Below, piece by piece: positions 46,159 to 55,139 of a DNA stretch of 64,000 bases. Numbering within the stretch: the stretch's first letter is position 1; the number at the start of each line of letters is the position of its first letter. Position numbers and translations under genes: made by a program. Source of the stretch: Edaphobacter sp. (GTDB taxonomy: Bacteria; Acidobacteriota; Terriglobia; Terriglobales; Acidobacteriaceae); the NCBI RefSeq assembly GCF_028283685.1, contig NZ_JAPWKF010000005.1, forward strand, positions 1-64,000, given 5' to 3'. The notes under the pieces were generated by a model that saw nothing but the letters and a program-made list of their open reading frames with translations, searched no databases and was not told where the DNA came from.

Positions 46159-47523
46159 ATGTATTCGCCTACGCAACTCTCGGAATCCCCACGCACCAAG
46201 GTCTACGATTCGTCGAACGAGCCGCAGCTATTCGATTCACGCTATCGCATCCCGTTCATGATGGTGACGGCGCTGTTTTTTCTTTGGGCGTTACCGAGCA
46301 ATCTGAACGATGTGCTGATTCGTCAGTTCATGAAGTCGTTTCAGCTATCACGGCTGCAAGCAGGGCTCGTACAGTCCGCCTTCTATTTCGGCTATTTTTG
46401 TATTTCGATGCCGGCCGCGCTTGTGCTGCGGCGATTCGGCTATCGCATTGGGCTGGTCACGGGCCTTCTTCTTTACACGCTGGGCTGCTTTCTCTTCTGG
46501 CCCGCTGCTATGGTGAATCGCTACAGCTTCTTCCTTATGGCACTCTTCGTCATTGCGGCGGGGCTGGCCTTTCTTGAAACGGGAGCGGCATCTTTCATCG
46601 CACAGCTCGGAGATCCCTCTACCTCGGAACGCCGCCTTAACTTTGCGCAGGCCTTCAACCCTCCGGGCACCATTGTGGGTGCTCTCATCGGAACTGTTTT
46701 CATCTTTTCCGGTATCGAACCGAGTACTGCTCAAGTGCAAGCGATGAAATCCGCGGGAACGTATGCCGGCTATCTTCATACGGAAACCATGCGGGTGATC
46801 ACGCCATATCTCGTGCTGTCTGTGATTGGATTCATCGTCGCGATGGTTCTTCTCCGAGTAAAGTTCCCATCGCAGACGCTTAGCCAGGAGCAGTTCCCCC
46901 ATGAGCAGCGCGGCACTGCCGTCAGCCTTCTACGCATCCCCCACTTCCTTTGGGCGGTTGTTGCTCAGTTCTTCTACATCGGAGCGCAGGTGGGGACATG
47001 GAGCTTCCTGATCCAGTACGTGCAGGAATATGCGCACCAGCCTGAGAAGGTGGCCGGTTATTTCTTGAGTGGAACGCTGTTGCTTTTTGCTCTCGGACGT
47101 TTTGCCTCTACATTTCTGATGAAGTACATTCGCGCCAATGTGCTGATGGGAACGTTTGCTCTCATCAACGTTGCCCTGCTCTCTATCGCGATTCATCTTC
47201 CTGGTTGGGCTGGGTTGTGGGCTCTGATGTTGACGAGCTTCTTCATGTCTCTGATGTACCCCACCATCTTCGCCTTGGGGCTGAAGCAGCTTGGTCCGAA
47301 TACGACGCTGGGTGCCTCCGTTATTGTGATGGCGATCATTGGAGGTGCCGTCTGCACGCCTATGCTGGGTTGGCTCGCAGAGCACACGAATAGTACGGCG
47401 AAGGCTTTCTACATTCCTCTCATGTGCTATCTGGTGGTTTCATATTTTTCGTTCATCGGATCGCGCATCAGGCCGCGGCAATCAGTATCCGAGCCGGCTG
47501 CGAGAAGCGTCGCAAGGACGTAG
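46159..47523 (+). CDS. FucP-like MFS sugar:proton symporter
   Basis: Inner-membrane transporter of 454 residues, 12 helices. It has the FucP-family N-terminus (FFLWALPSNLNDVLIRQFMK, then SRLQAGLVQSAFYFGYFCIS and PAALVLRRFGYR) and GAASFIAQLGDP. FucP relatives import fucose, glucose, mannose, fructose or GlcNAc; the neighbouring PfkB kinase suggests a hexose such as fructose. Last gene of the operon, 57 bp after the regulator. Confidence 0.9.
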   Translation: MYSPTQLSESPRTKVYDSSNEPQLFDSRYRIPFMMVTALFFLWALPSNLNDVLIRQFMKSFQLSRLQAGLVQSAFYFGYFCISMPAALVLRRFGYRIGLVTGLLLYTLGCFLFWPAAMVNRYSFFLMALFVIAAGLAFLETGAASFIAQLGDPSTSERRLNFAQAFNPPGTIVGALIGTVFIFSGIEPSTAQVQAMKSAGTYAGYLHTETMRVITPYLVLSVIGFIVAMVLLRVKFPSQTLSQEQFPHEQRGTAVSLLRIPHFLWAVVAQFFYIGAQVGTWSFLIQYVQEYAHQPEKVAGYFLSGTLLLFALGRFASTFLMKYIRANVLMGTFALINVALLSIAIHLPGWAGLWALMLTSFFMSLMYPTIFALGLKQLGPNTTLGASVIVMAIIGGAVCTPMLGWLAEHTNSTAKAFYIPLMCYLVVSYFSFIGSRIRPRQSVSEPAARSVART

Positions 47524-47584
47524 TCCGTCGTTCTCACTGTTCGGAAGATTTAGTCCGTTGCGTAGCTTCCTTTTACTCCCAGGT

Positions 47585-47610
47585 GGCGCACGACGAAGAA
47601 GTTGTGCGCC
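47585..47610 (+). terminator. Terminator of the sugar operon
   Basis: GGCGCAC pairs with GTGCGCC over a 12-nt loop and is followed by CTTTTAA. It lies 62 bp after the transporter stop and before pgsA. Confidence 0.6.
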
Positions 47611-47727
47611 CTTTTAAGGAACAACCAAACCGAGGAAGGCATTTCTTCGTACAAAAGCAGATATTCTTCGGAAGACGTCTTCGTCATTTAACATAAGGTG
47701 ACCCTGACTATAGATTTCTGAAGAATC

Positions 47728-48312
47728 GTGCCCTTTCTCGCTCAAGTTCGCGCAACCCCCAATCTGCTGACGCTTCTGCGGCTTTTTATTGTGCCGTTCA
47801 TCGTGATCGAGATTCTGGATGGTGATTACCGGATCGCCTTCGCACTCTTTCTGTTCGCCGGGCTTACCGATGCTCTTGATGGCCTGCTCGCCCGCTGGCT
47901 CAGGCAGAAGACGACGCTTGGCCAATATCTCGATCCAATCGCCGACAAGTTGTTGCTGAGCACGCTCTTCCTGGTGCTGACGCACGTTGACTTGATTCCG
48001 CGCTACGTCACGGTCCTGGTCTTCAGCCGGGACCTTGGGATTCTGCTGATTGCGACCCTGCTTTTTGCGACCGGCGCACTACGCGATTTTCGACCCAGCA
48101 TACTCGGTAAACTCAACACGCTCATACAGATCGTCGGGCTGGTCGCGGTGATGACCGAGCGGGTTACGGTCACCTCCGGCTGGGAGGCGGCGCGCTGGAT
48201 GACTCCGCTTACCGGCGGCCTGCTGCGGATGATTGCTGTCCTGGCTCCGCTGTCGGCGGCTCAATATGCCTGGATCATCCTGCGCCGTATCGACACGCCT
48301 GCCGCCGTTTAG
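47728..48312 (+). CDS. pgsA: CDP-diacylglycerol-glycerol-3-phosphate 3-phosphatidyltransferase
   Basis: Membrane enzyme that makes phosphatidylglycerol phosphate. 194 residues with about six hydrophobic segments. The CDP-alcohol phosphotransferase signature is complete: DALDGLLAR, then GQYLDPIADK. Start GTG 47728 has only a weak ribosome site. Its stop overlaps the stop of the convergent small gene by 4 nt. Confidence 0.92.
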   Translation: MPFLAQVRATPNLLTLLRLFIVPFIVIEILDGDYRIAFALFLFAGLTDALDGLLARWLRQKTTLGQYLDPIADKLLLSTLFLVLTHVDLIPRYVTVLVFSRDLGILLIATLLFATGALRDFRPSILGKLNTLIQIVGLVAVMTERVTVTSGWEAARWMTPLTGGLLRMIAVLAPLSAAQYAWIILRRIDTPAAV

Positions 48313-48479
48313 CTCTGCCCAGTCTCTTCTTCGGCATCTTCTTCCGCTGCGTCTTCAATCGCCATATCGCTGAATTCGGAAGAATCGAAGATCTCGCCGC
48401 AGCTCTGACATTCGACAAATTCAGCGTCCTCGTCTCGGGACACTATCTTTACGATGGGGTGTTTGCATTGGGTCATCAT
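48309..48479 (-). CDS. Small zinc-ribbon-like acidic protein
   Basis: A 55-56-residue protein starting MMTQCKHPIVKIV, with cysteines at about 5, 24 and 27 (VECQSCGEIF) and His7, which could bind one zinc, and a strongly acidic tail (AIEDAAEEDAEEE). The open frame reaches TTG 48539, but the conserved-looking part starts at ATG 48479/48476; no ribosome site is obvious. It is convergent with pgsA and divergent from the IscR-like gene. No function is known to me. Confidence 0.6.
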   Translation of the reverse strand: MMTQCKHPIVKIVSRDEDAEFVECQSCGEIFDSSEFSDMAIEDAAEEDAEEETGQS

Positions 48480-48707
48480 GGAATAAGGGAGTTTGGTGGG
48501 AATGCTTTGGATTTTGCCTTTGGTCCGGCGGCTTGTCAACCCACGTTGTGACTGCTGGGGATGGAGTCTTCCCCTCGGTCCCGCTTGCGGCAGTCTTCAA
48601 GCAGTCATACACTGGCTATAGACCGTAATTTGCCGTTGCTGCGCCGAAGGTGCTATTCACGGCAGGCTGACCCCGTCAGCATTACGGCTAGGGGGAGACA
48701 TCAAGCA

Positions 48708-49172
48708 ATGTTAAGGCTGACCAAAAAAGCCGACTATGGCCTGATGGCCCTGAAGTACCTCGCAGAGCAGAACGACGGTTCCGCGCAGAGCGCTAAGGAT
48801 ATTGCAGAGGCTTACCATATCCCGCAGCAGCTGCTGGCCAAGATCCTTCAGACACTGGCCAAATCCGGCCTTCTGGTTTCGCATGCAGGAACCAACGGTG
48901 GTTATGCGCTGGCCAAGGCGCCCAAGGATATCTCGGCCTTCGAGGTTATCCGTGCCATCGACGGACCGCTCTTCATCACCAGCTGCATCACCATCCACGG
49001 TGCCTGCGATCTCACCAGCACCTGCACGATTAAAGAGCCGCTTCGCAAGGTGAATGACAGCATCAAAGAGCTGTTGAGCGGAATCTATATCTCTGACCTG
49101 GTCGAATCGTCGGAAAACGCCCCTTCGCGTGGCGTGACCGTTGGCGGCGGCCTGGTCACAATCGCTCTTTAG
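48708..49172 (+). CDS. Rrf2-family, IscR-like iron-sulfur regulator
   Basis: 154-residue winged-helix regulator. The N-terminus MLRLTKKADYGLMALKYLAE and HIPQQLLAKILQTLAKSGLL are typical of Rrf2; three cysteines (93, 100, 106; SCITIHGACDLTSTC) sit where IscR binds its 2Fe-2S cluster, though spacing is 6+5 instead of 5+5. ATG 48708 follows GGGGGAG at 9 nt; the frame's earlier codons are not used. It precedes iscS by 77 bp and probably regulates iron-sulfur cluster assembly. Confidence 0.9.
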   Translation: MLRLTKKADYGLMALKYLAEQNDGSAQSAKDIAEAYHIPQQLLAKILQTLAKSGLLVSHAGTNGGYALAKAPKDISAFEVIRAIDGPLFITSCITIHGACDLTSTCTIKEPLRKVNDSIKELLSGIYISDLVESSENAPSRGVTVGGGLVTIAL

Positions 49173-49249
49173 ACGAGCGCAGCCATCAATCGGCCCGCCC
49201 TGTGGCCGCTATGAAGATTTGAGACAACACGTTTCTGGAGAACGACCTT

Positions 49250-50524
49250 ATGAGCAGCAATGGAACTGGAGTAATCATCGCGGAGTCGGCAACGCCGCTC
49301 CCAGAGGGTGTGCATCTTCCCATCTACATGGACAACCACGCGACCACGCCGCTGGATCCACGCGTACTTGAAGCCATGATGCCCTATCTGACCGGCATCT
49401 TCGGCAACGCCGCCAGCCGTAACCACAGCTTCGGCTGGGAGGCGGAAAAGGCTGTCGATAAGGCCCGCGAACAGGTTGCAAAGCTTATCGGCGCCACTGC
49501 CAAGGAGATCATCTTCACCTCCGGCGCGACCGAGTCCAACAACCTCGCCATCAAGGGCATCGCCGAGATGTACCGCGAGCGCGGCAACCACATCATCACC
49601 CAGGTTACCGAGCACAAGGCCGTCCTCGACACCTGTAAGAAGCTTGAGAAGCAGGGCTACCGCGTCACTTACCTGCCGGTGCAGGCCGACGGTCTTATCG
49701 ACATCGAAGATCTCAAGCGCGCCATCGATGACCAGACCATCCTGGTTTCGATCATGTATGCCAATAATGAGATCGGTGTTATCCAGCCGGTCAAGGAGAT
49801 CGGCGCCCTCTGCCACGAGAAGGGCATCATCTTCCACACCGATGGTGTGCAGGCAGTTGGTAAGATTCCCGTCGACGTGCAGAAGGACAACATCGACGTT
49901 CTCTCGCTCTCCGGCCACAAGATCTACGGCCCCAAGGGTGTCGGTGCTCTCTATGTCCGTCGCCGCAGCCCGCGCGTCCAGATCTCCGAGCAGATCAACG
50001 GCGGCGGTCACGAGCGCGGCATGCGTTCCGGCACGCTGAACGTCCCCGGCATCGTGGGGCTTGGAGCAGCCTGCGAGATCGCTCTGAACGAGATGGAGGC
50101 CGAGGGCAAGCGCGAGCAGGAGCTCCGCGACTATCTCAAGGCCAAGTTCGAGAAGGCTCTCGACTATGTTCACGTCAACGGCAACATGGATCACCATCTG
50201 CCGGGCAACCTGAACATGAGCTTCGTCTACGTGGAAGGCGAGAGCCTGCTGATGGGCATCAATGACATTGCTGTCTCCTCCGGTTCGGCCTGCACCTCGG
50301 CTACGCTCGAGCCCAGCTATGTGCTCAAGGCGCTCGGCCTCGGCGACGATGTTGCGCACAGCTCCATCCGCTTCGGTCTCGGACGCTTCAACAACAAGGC
50401 CGAGGTCGATTACGTCTCCGACAAGATCATCGACGTCGTTCAGAAGCTCCGCGAACTCTCGCCGCTCTACGAGATGGTCAAGGAAGGCATCGACCTCTCG
50501 AAGATCGAGTGGGCTGCACACTAA
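49250..50524 (+). CDS. iscS: Cysteine desulfurase IscS
   Basis: PLP enzyme that takes sulfur from cysteine for iron-sulfur clusters and thio-modification. 424 residues. Seen: [15 protein letters not shown] at the N-terminus, [32 protein letters not shown] lysine in [12 protein letters not shown], and the active Cys in [14 protein letters not shown] within the mobile loop. GGAG stands about 9 nt upstream of ATG 49250. Base composition is more GC-rich and codon use more biased than in the accessory genes, as expected for a well-expressed core gene. Confidence 0.97.
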   Translation: MSSNGTGVIIAESATPLPEGVHLPIYMDNHATTPLDPRVLEAMMPYLTGIFGNAASRNHSFGWEAEKAVDKAREQVAKLIGATAKEIIFTSGATESNNLAIKGIAEMYRERGNHIITQVTEHKAVLDTCKKLEKQGYRVTYLPVQADGLIDIEDLKRAIDDQTILVSIMYANNEIGVIQPVKEIGALCHEKGIIFHTDGVQAVGKIPVDVQKDNIDVLSLSGHKIYGPKGVGALYVRRRSPRVQISEQINGGGHERGMRSGTLNVPGIVGLGAACEIALNEMEAEGKREQELRDYLKAKFEKALDYVHVNGNMDHHLPGNLNMSFVYVEGESLLMGINDIAVSSGSACTSATLEPSYVLKALGLGDDVAHSSIRFGLGRFNNKAEVDYVSDKIIDVVQKLRELSPLYEMVKEGIDLSKIEWAAH

Positions 50525-50547
50525 TTACGGCGATCAACACACTAGAA

Positions 50548-50571
50548 GGGGCGCAGCCTGGTCTGCGCCCC
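50548..50571 (+). terminator. Terminator after iscS
   Basis: GGGGCGCAG pairs perfectly with CTGCGCCCC over a 6-nt loop, 24 nt after the iscS stop, with CGTCTGTTT behind it. It separates iscS from the inserted genes and iscU. Confidence 0.8.
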
Positions 50572-51009
50572 TCGTCTGTTTAACGCTCGAAAGAGTCTTC
50601 CGACCCAAGGGTACCCCCCCCCATACTTTTTTCGTAAAGTATTCATTCGATGAGGCTTAATTTGTTTCAATTTGTCAAAGTCTTGCATTGAAATGACTTA
50701 CAGCTAAAATCTTGTTTCTAAAAGATTTACCGGCTGGCTGTTTTGGGTTTTGGGCATGCGGCTTCTCTTCTGGTTTAAATGTTAGCTAAACGAGGGGAGC
50801 GAATCGGCAGATTTTTTGGTATTTATTTGCTTTGGAATGAGTTGGTTACGATTTCATGAGGCTTGACAGGTCTTTCGCTCGGCAGGGATTGCGTTCCGGT
50901 GAGTTTTGAAGAAGGGGTCTTTGCGGGATCCATCTCGCTCGTGTGATGAGACAGCATGAATGCGCCACCTTCCTAAATCGGCACAGAACCGACGTATACT
51001 TCAGTCGCG
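50572..51009. other. AT-rich intergenic stretch between iscS and the membrane protein gene
   Basis: 438 bases without a supported gene. 50640-50870 is distinctly richer in A+T than its surroundings. TATACT at 50995-51000 is a plausible -10 box only 9 nt before the next ATG. No insertion-sequence ends or target duplication were recognised. Confidence 0.4.
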
Positions 51010-51540
51010 ATGATGAAGCGAGACTTCAGTCCGAGGTCGCTGGCAATTCTGGCAATCGCCGGAGCTGGTCTCGCAGGCTCCACATGGTTCCTGAGCTTCG
51101 TCCCTATACCAAAGCTGTTGCCGGTGGGATGCGGATTTGGGGCAATGCTCTGGGCGGATCGTCTTCGCATCGCTGCGTTCCTGCTGCCGTTTGCGCTGGG
51201 CATCGCTATCTCGATTAAGGCCGAGATGCGATTCAACAGCGGTTTTCGTAACTTCCAGTGGACCGAAGCCGAAATGGCGTCCACCAAATCGCTGGTGACG
51301 CAGCCATACTGGGCCTGGTCTGCATTTCTTCTGCTGTTTGTGGCGATACTTTCGATGGTCGTGGACAGGCACGTCAGGAATGGATCGATGATCTACATGC
51401 TCATCCTGCCCGCACAGACTGCCACGCGCTTACGTCAGCTGATCGCACCAGTCACGCCGCCGAACTCGGCGTTGGTCGATTTGCACAACCTGCAGCCCAT
51501 TCAGTCGGAGCACTGGGGAGAATCCCGCAGCTCAAGCTAG
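51010..51540 (+). CDS. Hypothetical membrane protein
   Basis: 176 residues with about three hydrophobic segments (LAILAIAGAGLAGSTWFLSF; IAAFLLPFALGIAISI; AWSAFLLLFVAILSMVV) and a soluble C-terminal tail. No family recognised. ATG 51010 or 51013 lacks a Shine-Dalgarno sequence and lies 9 nt past a TATACT box, so the message may have almost no leader. It ends 2 bp from the stop of the convergent tail-sheath gene; both split iscS from iscU. Confidence 0.6.
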   Translation: MMKRDFSPRSLAILAIAGAGLAGSTWFLSFVPIPKLLPVGCGFGAMLWADRLRIAAFLLPFALGIAISIKAEMRFNSGFRNFQWTEAEMASTKSLVTQPYWAWSAFLLLFVAILSMVVDRHVRNGSMIYMLILPAQTATRLRQLIAPVTPPNSALVDLHNLQPIQSEHWGESRSSS

Positions 51541-51542
51541 TC

Positions 51543-52763
51543 CTAACTGCCCGGGAGCTTCGTCAGCTGGCTGATCTGAAAGATCACAAACTCCGCAGGC
51601 TGAATCACAGCGACTCCCACCAGGCAGATCAGCTGGCCGTTGTCGATATCGTTCTGCGTCATCGTCGTGCGATCACACTTCACGAGGTACGCCTGCTCCG
51701 GTTTAGTTCCCAGTAGCGCACCACTACGCCACTCGTTGTAGAGAAAACTGGAGACGCTGCTCTGTACCGCAGTCCATAGGTTCTGGGCGTTCGGCTCGAA
51801 GACCGCCCACTGCGTTCCTTCATCGATCGACTGCTCCAGGTACAGGAGATACCGGCTGACATTCACATACTTCCACTCTGGATCAGAGGAGAGCGTTCGC
51901 GCTCCCCACACCAGGTTTCCCCTGCCGGGGAAGCTGCGCAGGCAGTTGATGCCGAGAGGATTGAGCACGTCATTGATCTGGTCGTTGATCGTTGTCTCAA
52001 AGCCAATCGCGCCCTTGATGGCAATATTGGCCGGAGCCTTGAAGACACCGCGCGCATTATCGTTTTGAGCGTAGATGCCGCAGAGAAAACCGGAGGGCGG
52101 CAGGCTGATCTGCGCCCCTGCTCCTGCTGCGGGAGATGGATCGGGCACATTCACCCACGGGTAGTAGAGCGCGGCACTCCTGGTGTCGTACTGTGCTCGC
52201 AGTGACTGCACATCGGCTACCGAACAGCCCTGCGGAGGATCGAGCACCGCAAACCGGTATGCGCTCTGCCGCTCCGCATGGGCGATCAACGCGGCATGTA
52301 CCGGCGTTACGGAGGCGATACCGCTGGCATTCGCTACCGTCGCCCCCGGGGCGGCTACTATTGCGATCTCCGTAATGGGTTCGAGCAGCTTCAGCGCGCG
52401 GCCGTAGTCGTCCGCAACCGGCTGCGCGGAGTTAGTGCCATCCGCTGCCGTGACCCGGCTGATGTAAAGCTTTGTACCGCCGTTCTCGAAGAACGCCTGT
52501 ACGGCAAGCGCCAGGTAGTTCCTCACCTGCGTCTGATCGGCAAGCGTAATTAACGAGGCATCGCCGTATGAAGCTTTGAAGTCGGTGTACGAGGCGAAAG
52601 GCTCTGATACCTGGTTGACCGGGCCATCGGAAGCCAGACCGACGAAGGCGGTAATGCTGGTGGCGACACCGGTGATTGGCCGGGTTCGCGACGGGATCTC
52701 CTCGATATACACACCGGGCGCAATAAACTTCGGAGAAGCATCCGGATTGTCAGGCGGCGGCAC
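51543..52763 (-). CDS. Phage/contractile-injection-type tail sheath protein, orphan
   Basis: 406-residue sheath-like protein. The N-terminus has the classic sheath opening FIAPGVYIEEIPSRTRPITG and TSITAFVGLA; the middle has FFENGGTKLYISRV; the C-terminal sheath domain has INDVLNPLGINCLRSFPGRG, VWGARTLSSDPEWKYVNVSR and YLLYLEQSIDEGTQWAVFEP. In contractile tails and extracellular injection systems this subunit forms the contracting outer tube. No tube, baseplate, spike, AAA+ ATPase or capsid gene is seen nearby, so it is an orphan. Start GTG 52763 has AGGAG 12 nt upstream; an ATG 8 nt further up is out of frame. It is divergent from iscU. Confidence 0.9.
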   Translation of the reverse strand: MPPPDNPDASPKFIAPGVYIEEIPSRTRPITGVATSITAFVGLASDGPVNQVSEPFASYTDFKASYGDASLITLADQTQVRNYLALAVQAFFENGGTKLYISRVTAADGTNSAQPVADDYGRALKLLEPITEIAIVAAPGATVANASGIASVTPVHAALIAHAERQSAYRFAVLDPPQGCSVADVQSLRAQYDTRSAALYYPWVNVPDPSPAAGAGAQISLPPSGFLCGIYAQNDNARGVFKAPANIAIKGAIGFETTINDQINDVLNPLGINCLRSFPGRGNLVWGARTLSSDPEWKYVNVSRYLLYLEQSIDEGTQWAVFEPNAQNLWTAVQSSVSSFLYNEWRSGALLGTKPEQAYLVKCDRTTMTQNDIDNGQLICLVGVAVIQPAEFVIFQISQLTKLPGS

Positions 52764-52894
52764 GCCAGCATATTACTCCTGCCATTGGAGTTATGCACGT
52801 TTTGCTGTGGTTTTCGCACAACGATGAATTTTGCCCGGTTCTATGGTGAAGCCAAACAATAGGAGTTATCATCTAACAAGACGAGGAACCTACC

Positions 52895-53314
52895 ATGGCA
52901 TATAGCGACAAGGTCGTAGACCACTACAACAACCCCCGGAACGTAGGCACGCTCGACAAGGGCGCAACCGAGGTTGGCACTGGCCTGGTTGGCGCGCCCG
53001 AGTGCGGCGACGTCATGCGCCTCCAGATTAAGGTGAACCCCGAGACCCAGGTCATCGAAGACGCGAAGTTCAAGACCTTCGGCTGCGGTTCGGCTATCGC
53101 CTCCAGCTCGCTCGCAACCGAGTGGGTGAAGGGTAAGACGGTCGCCGAGGCTCTGGCGATCTCGAACACCGACATCGTGAAGGAGCTCGCTCTTCCTCCG
53201 GTCAAGATCCACTGCTCGGTGCTGGCGGAAGACGCCATCCGCGCGGCGATCGGCGACTGGAAGAAGAAGAACAACGTTGCCGAGACCGAGACAGCTGCTG
53301 CTGTCGCTCACTAA
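52895..53314 (+). CDS. iscU: Iron-sulfur cluster scaffold IscU
   Basis: 139-residue scaffold on which 2Fe-2S clusters are built. Three conserved cysteines are present (APECGDVM, TFGCGSAIASSS, KIHCSVLAEDAI) with the Asp of CGD. LPPVKIHC matches the chaperone-binding LPPVK motif of IscU, although no hscA/hscB is in the window. Strong GAGGA before ATG 52895. Confidence 0.96.
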   Translation: MAYSDKVVDHYNNPRNVGTLDKGATEVGTGLVGAPECGDVMRLQIKVNPETQVIEDAKFKTFGCGSAIASSSLATEWVKGKTVAEALAISNTDIVKELALPPVKIHCSVLAEDAIRAAIGDWKKKNNVAETETAAAVAH

Positions 53315-53332
53315 TCTCCGGAAACCTCAGTT

Positions 53333-53362
53333 GGACCGACGGCAGCAATGCTCCGTCGGTCC
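53333..53362 (+). terminator. Terminator between iscU and iscA
   Basis: A perfect 10-bp stem GGACCGACGG / CCGTCGGTCC with 10-nt loop, then TTGCTGTTTT. It implies partly independent expression of iscA. Confidence 0.75.
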
Positions 53363-53401
53363 TTGCTGTTTTAGTCTGCTACCAAAGAGTTTGAGGTAAC
53401 G

Positions 53402-53896
53402 ATGGCATCCACCCTCCTTCAACCCGGAACTTCTGCCCCGCCGCTTGGCGCTTCGGCGGAGTCCAAAGACCCGCTTGCCGGGATGACGCTACTTAACGCG
53501 GAGGGTCACGCGCCCCGAGCCAAAGCGGCCGTCGAGATTACGAAGAATGCCCTGAAGCGCATCCGTGTGGCCATGGCCAAGGAGGGCGTTTCGCCCGAGC
53601 AGGGCGGCCTGCGCCTGGGAGTCATGGGCGGCGGCTGCTCCGGCTTGAGCTACTCCATTCGCTTCGACTCGCAGCCGCGTGAGCGTGACCGGGTCTTTGT
53701 TTTTGGCACAGGCGTTGAGACGCCCGGCGATCCCAGTGGCGGCAAGCCGGTTCAGGTTTTCGTTGACCCCAAGAGCTTCCTTTATCTGGCTGGCATGGTG
53801 CTCGACTTCGAGGAGACCCTCATGCGGCAGGGCTTCAACTTCATCAATCCCAACTCCACGAAGAGCTGTGGTTGCGGCTCCAGCTTCTCGGCGTAG
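53402..53896 (+). CDS. iscA: HesB/IscA family iron-sulfur carrier
   Basis: 164 residues: an A-type carrier core of about 110 residues with the three expected cysteines (GGGCSGLSY and SCGCGSSFS at the C-terminus), preceded by an extra N-terminal extension of about 45 residues rich in Ala/Pro. It passes clusters from IscU to target proteins. It ends the isc cluster, 87 bp after iscU. Confidence 0.93.
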   Translation: MASTLLQPGTSAPPLGASAESKDPLAGMTLLNAEGHAPRAKAAVEITKNALKRIRVAMAKEGVSPEQGGLRLGVMGGGCSGLSYSIRFDSQPRERDRVFVFGTGVETPGDPSGGKPVQVFVDPKSFLYLAGMVLDFEETLMRQGFNFINPNSTKSCGCGSSFSA

Positions 53897-53928
53897 AACT
53901 TTTCTTCTTAGGAACACCACAAGACATA

Positions 53929-53958
53929 GAAAAGCCCCGGTATATACCGGGGCTTTTC
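53929..53958. terminator. Bidirectional terminator
   Basis: A perfect 30-bp palindrome (GAAAAGCCCCGGTAT and its complement) with A-runs and T-runs on both sides lies between the convergent iscA and lipoprotein genes; it can stop transcription from both directions. Confidence 0.9.
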
Positions 53959-53974
53959 GCGTTCTCTGATGACG

Positions 53975-54862
53975 CTATGACGGCTGCACCCGCAGGGTAT
54001 CCGCCAGCTTGAAGTGGATGATCGTCTCCGAGGGGATGTCGATATCGCGGTTGCCGGTCAGGCCTGCTGCGGCCGTACCTGCACCAGCTCCCGCCAGTCC
54101 GCCGATCAGCAGCCCGGCTCCTCCGGTTGCGACACCACCGATGAGCATGCCCAGACCGCTACCACCTCCAATAAATGCAGCGGAGCGCTTGCCTTTACCC
54201 TTCTTGGTGCGCGTCAGACTGCTGGTATCCAACGGATAGCGTGTGCCGTTCAGCGTCATCGAGGTCAGCCGCAGCTGCAGGATGGACGCGCCCTTGAAGT
54301 GCCCGCGCCGGTGCGATGCGGCAACGACACCACCTACCGGGGTTCCCTTGGGAACGATCACCTGGCCGTTATCGCTCATGACGGGATCGACGATCTCGCC
54401 GTCAAAGCGGTCGCCCGCGGTGCTTGTCTTTACGCTGATGTGCTGGTTGATGCGAATCGCCAGCGTCGTTCCGGCCGGAATCTTCACGTCGGCGGGAACG
54501 ATCACCGGATTGCCGGGAGTGGGTGCTGCCGCCGCCGTTTCTGGCTGACCGTTGGCCATGACCCGTGCCTCTGACGAAGCTGGCTGACCAGCGACCGCCG
54601 GTGTATTCGCTGCAACGCTCGACGCCGGTGTCACCGTCGTCGTAACCTCCTGGCCGGACTGGCCCGGTGCGGGCGGCTGAATCGTCGTCGTGACGGTATT
54701 GCCGCTCTTGTCGACCGAGATGACCTGCTGGGTCTGACCGGTTATCGCGGCTTGTCTCTTGGCTTGCTCAATGGCCTTGTCCTGTTTGGAGGTGCAACCG
54801 GCTAAGAGAGCCAACGCCAGTCCCAGGACGGCTGCAGGCTTCCAAAATGGGGAGTGATTCAT
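53975..54862 (-). CDS. Lipoprotein with glycine-zipper region
   Basis: About 295 residues. Lipobox LALLAGC near residue 17-23 marks a lipid-anchored envelope protein. A Thr/Pro/Ala-rich linker (residues about 50-125) leads to a domain similar to conjugal TrbI/VirB10-like or ABC-anchored beta-barrels (VIVPADVKIPAGTTLAIRIN; QVIVPKGTPVGGVVA), then a glycine-rich helix pair (GGGSGLGMLIGGVATGGAGL) typical of glycine-zipper membrane proteins. Start ATG 54862 gives a compact signal peptide; ATG 54880 is an alternative. Function unknown; perhaps envelope stress or structure. Confidence 0.75.
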   Translation of the reverse strand: MNHSPFWKPAAVLGLALALLAGCTSKQDKAIEQAKRQAAITGQTQQVISVDKSGNTVTTTIQPPAPGQSGQEVTTTVTPASSVAANTPAVAGQPASSEARVMANGQPETAAAAPTPGNPVIVPADVKIPAGTTLAIRINQHISVKTSTAGDRFDGEIVDPVMSDNGQVIVPKGTPVGGVVAASHRRGHFKGASILQLRLTSMTLNGTRYPLDTSSLTRTKKGKGKRSAAFIGGGSGLGMLIGGVATGGAGLLIGGLAGAGAGTAAAGLTGNRDIDIPSETIIHFKLADTLRVQPS

Positions 54863-55139
54863 GATGTGCTCGGACCTCATTCCGTTCAAAAAGTCTCGAA
54901 TGGTGTGTTGTCATTCGGACAGACACCACCTTACGTGGGTGAGGAAGTGTCTGCATATACTTCGATTTGTTAGATGCGTCCCCTTGCTTTCTTACTGCCC
55001 ATAACCGGGCCAAGGGAATGCGGCTGGCCTCGATGGAGGCTGGAAAGTTACTCGGTTGTCGGAGTCAAATGCCCGCAAATAATTTATTTTGTTTCCCGTA
55101 CCCGTCCTGACTGAATAAGCTGCGTCATATGGGACTATT

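Noticed and set aside
49169..50521. A 450-codon open frame antisense to iscS
   Set aside because: It is a shadow of the strongly codon-biased iscS gene (its third-position GC bias keeps the opposite strand open); no ribosome site, no recognisable domains.
50572..52894. Complete prophage or eCIS locus around the sheath gene
   Set aside because: Only the sheath gene is present; neighbours are iscS, iscU and one unknown membrane protein.
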